Assembly: GCF_000972845.2 (NCBI RefSeq)
Contig: NC_040029.1
Span: 5,011,811 to 5,075,810 of the forward strand
Length of the DNA stretch: 64,000 nt
Reading direction: 5' to 3'
Source: Larimichthys crocea
Lineage: Eukaryota; Chordata; Actinopteri; Sciaenidae
Position 1 is the first letter of the stretch. Each line of letters opens with the position of its first letter. The translations under genes and the position numbers were made by a program. Shown here piece after piece: positions 57,753-64,000 of the stretch. A model generated the notes under the pieces. That model searched no databases. It was given only the letters and a program-made list of their open reading frames with translations, and was not told the DNA's origin.

Positions 57753-60700
57753 GAAGGGTGGCGTCCGCTTTATCCCCTGTAATGAAAGGGAGCTGGCCAG
57801 GAGCGCCTGGCCCTGCACTGTTGCATGCTGGGAAATCATACATGTGTCTTTGGTGTGGTGACAGACGGAGAATGACTGATTCTCACTTTCATTATATTAA
57901 TATATCATTACGGTGTTGTGTAGATTGAACAGCAGCTTTAATCACTGTAGAAAATATTGAACATCAACATGTATTAGATCGTCTTGAGGCAGAGCAGCCA
58001 GAGGACATCAGAGGGAAACAATTTTTTCCATAAAATATAATCCGGTTTTACGAAAATCAGTGAAATAGTTGGTCATACTTCAAGTGGGTGATCTTACCCA
58101 GAGCTCAAAGTTACATAGTGCAGAAACAAGCACACAGGGCACAGAGTGGGAATGACAGAGACAGCGTTCACCTGAATACAAGTCAGTGTGGCATCAACAA
58201 GATTTAAAATCTGTTGTTCTGTGGTAGAAAAGTTACCACACGTGAGATACAGGGTGCTTATCTCGGTCTCTGGGGGTCCCGCGGTTTGTATGCTGCACCA
58301 CCCACACTGACCTCCTCCCCCTGACACTTTGAAGATGTCGCAGCTCTTGAACTGAAACGGTAGCTTCCATCAAAACATAATTTGCAAAGCAAATAAGTGG
58401 AGCAGTTTGTGGCAGATAGAGGGTTGGCTCTGTATATATTTGTCAGCGATCTGCAGAATACAGAGCGAGTAGTTAGGTGGCCGTTTGCAAAGGTGGCAGT
58501 GATTTATGTATGAACACCGCAACCAGAGAGACTCAAGGGAATGCCAAAGAGGTCGAGGAGAAAGAACTTATTTAATTATATGTCATTACTGATCAGTCCG
58601 ACGTTTTATTGTATGATGGATTTGCTTCAATGCAGAAGATTCCAGCTATTGTTCTTGAGGCAGCTGGTGGAAATCTCATTACAGGACACCGTGACGGTGG
58701 TTATTTTGTTGGACAGTCTACATCCTGCTCTTTTAAAGGTGACAGAAGAGATGTCTCAACACAGACAAACAGGTTAATGATGAATTGTACGTGCGTGTGT
58801 CAACCATCATAGACCTCAAGGTGAAGGAGTGCCGAATGCCACCGCGGCGTGTAATAATGAGACACACATGCTCCGTCTTTCTCGGTTTTCTCTCTTCTCT
58901 CACACCCCCTCACGCTCACACTTGAATGGGTGACCTTGGGCTATATTGTTATTCATTAGTGGACAGAGGCGAGCAGAGCGCCGTCTCTCCTCTTATCTCT
59001 ATGGGACACGAAACAGCAGCGAGAAGCTCGCGGCACTCCTATCCTATCTGTCCTCACTGTAATAAGCATCGCTGTTTTAAATCAGCCGAGTGGAGAGATC
59101 AGACAGCAGCCTTGAAAGATAAAAGAAAAGGTCCTGCTGCCCTGTCCGTCAGGTGCTTAACGCTTTCATGGACTGTTAAGGTGACTCCATTTTCTTCCTT
59201 CAATTTTTGAATTATGAATTTGAGATGAAAGAAAATCTGTGGATGGGTCAGATCACTAGAACTCTCTCACACATAGCTGACACTTTGGCAATTAAAACAT
59301 ATTGTCTATTACAATCTGGGACACTTTATTATGGACTCAAACTCATGTAATTGCTCACTTCATCCTCCTGTTCATGAGATATCATCATTACAGACTCGCC
59401 AGCCTTCTCCACTTGTGGGCAACTCTCACGCAGAAAAAGATTTTCTCGCCACAGAGCTTCAAGTGGTGCTGTCGGAAGTCTGCAGACGAAAACATAACAC
59501 ATTTATCAGTGTCAGTAGAAGTATTAGGGGATCTGAAAACATTAATCGTGCAGCTGCTATTAACGTGGCATCAAAGCATGACTGTACTCAGACAGGAAAA
59601 AAAATCAAAAACTTATTCTGTCTTATTCCAAAGCAAAGAGGTCCATGACTAATGTGAGAGGTAGCCAAGGGGACTTGACAGTCATGGAGATAGACGAGAG
59701 GATATACAGAAGATGATGTTTCACAGGGTGAACTGAGGACAGCTGACAGAATTTTCCTCTATGACCACTGATATGTATAATTTGAAAAACACTTTATTCA
59801 ACTTTAGTTTAGTATTGCACAGTTTAAAATCAAAGTTACAACGTCCTTTACAGTCAAATCAGAATTCTGAGATTTCTTTCAAAATACATTAAATATGTTG
59901 GAAAATAGTTGCTGAAAACACCTGAAAAGACTTGGAGGTTAAAAAAGTTTTTCACCAGTTTTCAGTCCAGGATTTTGTGGGCGGTCCTAAAGGGTGGCTC
60001 GATGACACGCCAAGGCCACCCTGAGCATACCCCTGCACCCCGAGCAGAGAGATAGAGATGAATTCATCTCGCTCAGCGGACATGCAGTTGTAGTTTCCAT
60101 GCCGTTCCATTTGGTTTTTGTCAGTTTTTTTTGTTGACACAGCAGAGTCTTTCCATCTAAATGCGACAATCTGAGGCATCATCTGTTGTCTGTCTGCTGG
60201 TCTGTACTGCCAAACGAACCTTTTCCCGTCTGCTCACACAACATGAGTGGATGCTGTTAGGTTTGGTTCACCAGTTGACAGGAAAATGAAGGGTTGATCC
60301 ACTGCATACTGTTTCATAACATCATATTTGGGCTCCAGTCCATCAGAGATATTACAGTTATTTCAAGAAATGTGTGTCTTATAATATCCTATAATTGTCA
60401 AGAACAGTAACGGAATTAAAGAGCATAAGTCGAAGAAAAAAAATACATACTTTTATGTTTAATTTACTTGTGTTGTTGAGCTTGTATTTCATGCTTTCCA
60501 AAACTGGCACTGTTTGAGTCCCTCTGAGATTGAGCTCTGTTCATAACATTTACAGAGAAGCTTTCAAACTTGAATGGTGGAGCAAGTCACTGGAGGTGGA
60601 TTCAGTGAAGTGTGGAAGTGAATTGCAAGCTTCAGAGTAAAAGGTCCTCCGTGTCCTTCAAACACACCCTACTCAAAAAGTTACTCAAACTTGTTTAATA

Positions 60701-62089
60701 AACCATATATATTTTTTATTTTCTTGCATATTCATCATGCATTTCTGCTTCGGCATGCGTTTTAGTGAACTGAATTGCCGTCCTTCCTATTTTTGAAGAA
60801 GGTTAAATGACACAGAAGATCTAAATCAGTTTTACTGGCTCCGAAAGATTAGATTTAAGAACAGAACTGATCATATAGGGCACAAAGGCAATAGCACCTC
60901 ATATTCAGTTCAAGGGGGTTATTGGAAAATATTATGGGTAATCAGCACACTCTTTGTCCTGTCTTGCATCCCTTTATATAACAAGTCATAAGAATAAAAT
61001 GGGAATTTGTGGACCATGGCAAAAGTTCATTCACTCTCCCCCATTTCTTCATTCATTCCTCCATCTCAGCCCTTATGCCTTTTGGCCCCTTTCCATACTC
61101 ATAGATCCCTGCTTCCCATTATTTTCCTGTCATTTTAAAATTAGGCAACTCCTTCCTCAATCACTTCATCCAATCACTTAAGACCAAATGTACCACTCCT
61201 CTCACTTACCCACACAGGAGCCAATCATTTCTCACGGTTTCCTTTGCCAATCCAATCAGCTCCTCCTGTACTGCCCTTTTTCCATCTGATACTGATGCCA
61301 ACATCCAGCCATCACCTCACACAACAACCCCATCATGACTTCATCTTAAACTACATTTCTCCACAATCCTTTGTTGGCGTTCACAGGCTTTATTTTTATT
61401 TTTTGGGTTAGATGAACCGAGTCGCTGCACATTATTTACAGCCAGTTTGGTTTGTTTCTGCTGCCCAACCCAGTGACTTAAAGATCGACATTCATCTAAG
61501 ATAACCAGGCACAAACTTGATTTATTTAATATTAATTTCAAAACTCAATAAAATTGTTATCCAAAACCTCCAGCGATGCACAACAGACATCCAAAAGCTT
61601 CTGTCTGTCTGTAATAAATTCTGACAGGAAATTGCATGGGCTAACAGATGAAAGGATCTTCATTCATTTGTTTCTTTCTCGTCCTGGGATGGGACCAAAA
61701 ACCAGTATCAAATTATGAGTGGGCAAATAGGCCCTTTATATCCTGCCACCCACAAAGTGCATTTGATGTGTATGGATGCATGTCTGCCTAAGGGAGGAAC
61801 GAGGGTCATCAAAGAGCCTTTGCATCAAAGCTGCGTGACGTAAATCTGCTGCTTTCTGACATTACTGCTTTGGACCAAGAGTAAACACAGTGGTCACACA
61901 TGATGCACTTTATACGCACACCGAACACACAATAGGTTTCCACAGGGCCATGGTTAACCGTGTGCATTTATGATGTCCTCAGATTTATGAGCTCATTTAC
62001 AGTAGAGGTTGGAGTGAATTTCTACCTTCCGGGAAGCCACTGATTTTCAACTGATTTCCGTCTAATGCAAATCAGTTTTTTAGGGGACT

Positions 62090-62400
62090 GCCATAACATT
62101 CATGGTACCCAGAGGGGGAATCCTAATGACTTTGGTGATCCCTTGACTTTCCCTCTAGTGCCACTTTGAGGTTGGCATTTATGGTTTTGAGTGAAATCTT
62201 AACTATTGGATTGTCCTCCAATCTGGCATGGATGTTCATGCCCCTTTCAAAGTCATGTATCTCATGACCATTCTTCTTTCACCATCAGCCAATTTGTCCA
62301 ATACTTTATGAGCAAATACCTGCAAAACTGACATTATCATTGGCCAAGCTGTATGTTTGCTGAACACATAACTTGGAAAGAGCAGCTAGCATGTCTGTAG
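62090..62400 (-). repeat. Dispersed teleost repeat fragment, inverted copy
   Basis: The strings gactttggtgatcccttgac, ccctctagtgccactttgag and ttttgagtgaaatcttaact match the reverse orientation of the family seen at 18005-18175. This is the longest copy in the window. Confidence 0.65.
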
Positions 62401-64000
62401 ACTCTTTTGGTTAGAGAACCTCATTGTTTCTTGCCAACATGGTTTAAAGTCTTCATGGTGAGAAATGCATGTAAAGCAAATGTAAGGACCGATGTTCAAA
62501 ATCGCCAGAATTCCAGGTTACACTCGACGTTGTACAACTAGTTATCCAACCTTGTTTGAAATCAGTGTTTATATCTGATCCTAATGGCCACACTCAATGG
62601 TGGAGTCGAAAGCGATCATAGAGGGAAAGGCGCAATATTTTTTAATGGGATAATGGTGCGCAGTTTCTCATCTGGAAGTCATTCAGAGTGTTGTGCTCAG
62701 TTGTTCACATGAAATATGACAGGAACAGTTAGCGAAAGGTGGGAGTAGATTTTCAAAGCCATTCCACCATCTGCTAAGCACTTCTGATGTAATGTAATGT
62801 AAATATAAAATACATGACATGTCACTGTATAAATATTTGAGAGTGAACATGATGTTGTGCTGTTCCCGTATCTGTGAACAATCTGAGCAATATTGAGAAC
62901 TCCTTTTCTTCGAAAAGAAAGTCTAAACCGAGACTCAAACTTTTAATGCTGTACAGCAGTCTCGTATTGCTCCCTGGGGAACCGTTCTTGCTCATAAATA
63001 GTGATTAGACGGTCCTGAACCATCAGGATGACTTTTATGAATTCTAAAATCTGGTGCCGTTCATATTGAGGATATCTGCTTCTGTCTTATCTCATTTCAT
63101 GTGTCAGTTGACATTATGTCTTACCTCTGCTGTCATGATCAACTGACTAACTACAAATTTAGTGAAAACGCCGATATCAAATCAAGTAATTACTGTCATT
63201 GAAGACTGCCTGTTGACATTGGTGACCACAGGCCAGATGAATAAAATAACCTGCTAGATGTCTTGATTGGGGTTCCTATTATCGTGTACCGTTACATGCA
63301 TGTATCAACTAATGAGAGTAGAGAAAATGTACTGCTGGCATTCCATGCCCAGTTGAGTTGAGCTGGACTACATGAGGTGCTAAACATACTTTCCGCCCTT
63401 TAACATTCAGTTAAAGTTTATTATCACCACCGGGGGTTCATTTGTCCTTGGCCCCTTGTGGCACAAGGCCAGCAGGAGCAGCATCACGCTAAGCCTGTAC
63501 CATCTGTGCACATGCAGACATACACATTTGATGTGTATATGCATGTAAATGCACAACAGGAAAACATGGCAAGTGATCAATCTTGGTCGATTTTCTTGCA
63601 TTAAGTCACATATTTTTTGAGACAACATGAGCAAAGATATTGTGTCAAGAAAATGTAATTTTTTAAAAAAAAAATTAGTTTACGCTTTGGAAACAGAGAG
63701 TATTTTACCTGCAAGACCAAAAGATAGCTATATGTTGATCAGGACTTCCATTCATTAGAGAACATGCAGCCACATTTTCAGACTGAAAAAATGATGCAAA
63801 TGTTCCTTTTGGACGAGCATGAAGGAGTGGTCTACAAGACTAATGCCGCGCGAGTGTGCACGCTCACAAGCTCACTTAGTCAAAGCAAACAAGGGGAAAA
63901 GAAAGAGTGAAAACCCAGAGAGACAGGGTCTTGCTCCCATCAGCGTCCAATTCTGCAGAGTCAGCTCTCCTTTTCCCATCACCCCCTGCACCCCTCCTCC

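Larger units (their letters stand above)
50072..64000. other. Right-hand non-coding region
   Basis: No exon was recognised. Contents are a reverse transcriptase remnant (52326-52370, minus), a TTC-rich tract (about 53018-53068), GT repeats at 56027 and 57721, an ATCC repeat at about 57530, and a dispersed repeat at about 62090-62400. It may be the first intron of the next plus-strand gene. Confidence 0.55.

Overview
This is teleost fish nuclear DNA. It has sparse exons with GT-AG introns, many CA/GT and GATA microsatellites, and fragments of fish-type non-LTR retrotransposons and MITEs. Two genes are recognised with confidence. The first coding exon of arhgap6 (Rho GTPase-activating protein 6) is on the minus strand at 22085-22579. 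The complete coding sequence of msl3 (male-specific lethal 3 homologue, the H4K20me1 reader of the MSL histone acetyltransferase complex) is on the plus strand, 26037-39438, in 14 coding exons that give a 545-residue protein. The two genes are head to head about 3.5 kb apart, the same arrangement as in the human Xp22.2 block, so the synteny is old.

Layout. 1-22084 is arhgap6 intron 1. It is non-coding, with microsatellites, dispersed repeats, a tandem pair of ~0.75 kb repeat units (9413-11020), a short interstitial telomere-like tract, and a cluster of three octamer motifs near 2.4-2.6 kb. 22580-26036 is the shared upstream region of arhgap6 and msl3 and contains a candidate homeodomain-site cluster. 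26037-39438 is msl3. 39439-64000 is mostly non-coding, with two candidate short first coding exons on the plus strand (42650-42912 and 50022-50071). By human gene order the next plus-strand gene could be frmpd4, but neither exon was recognised from its protein sequence.

Most important observation. msl3 exons 2-13 and their introns occur twice in tandem: unit 1 at 27089-32330 and unit 2 at 32483-37713. Unit 2 is intact and joins in frame to the single exon 1 and single exon 14. Unit 1 is damaged throughout, exons and introns alike, mainly by one-base deletions; it begins beside a 10-N gap and ends in a dispersed repeat. This looks more like an unpolished false duplication in the assembly than a real paralogue, though a young pseudogenic duplication is not excluded. 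No CRISPR, operon, phage or prokaryotic feature is present, and I found no convincing new protein-coding system.
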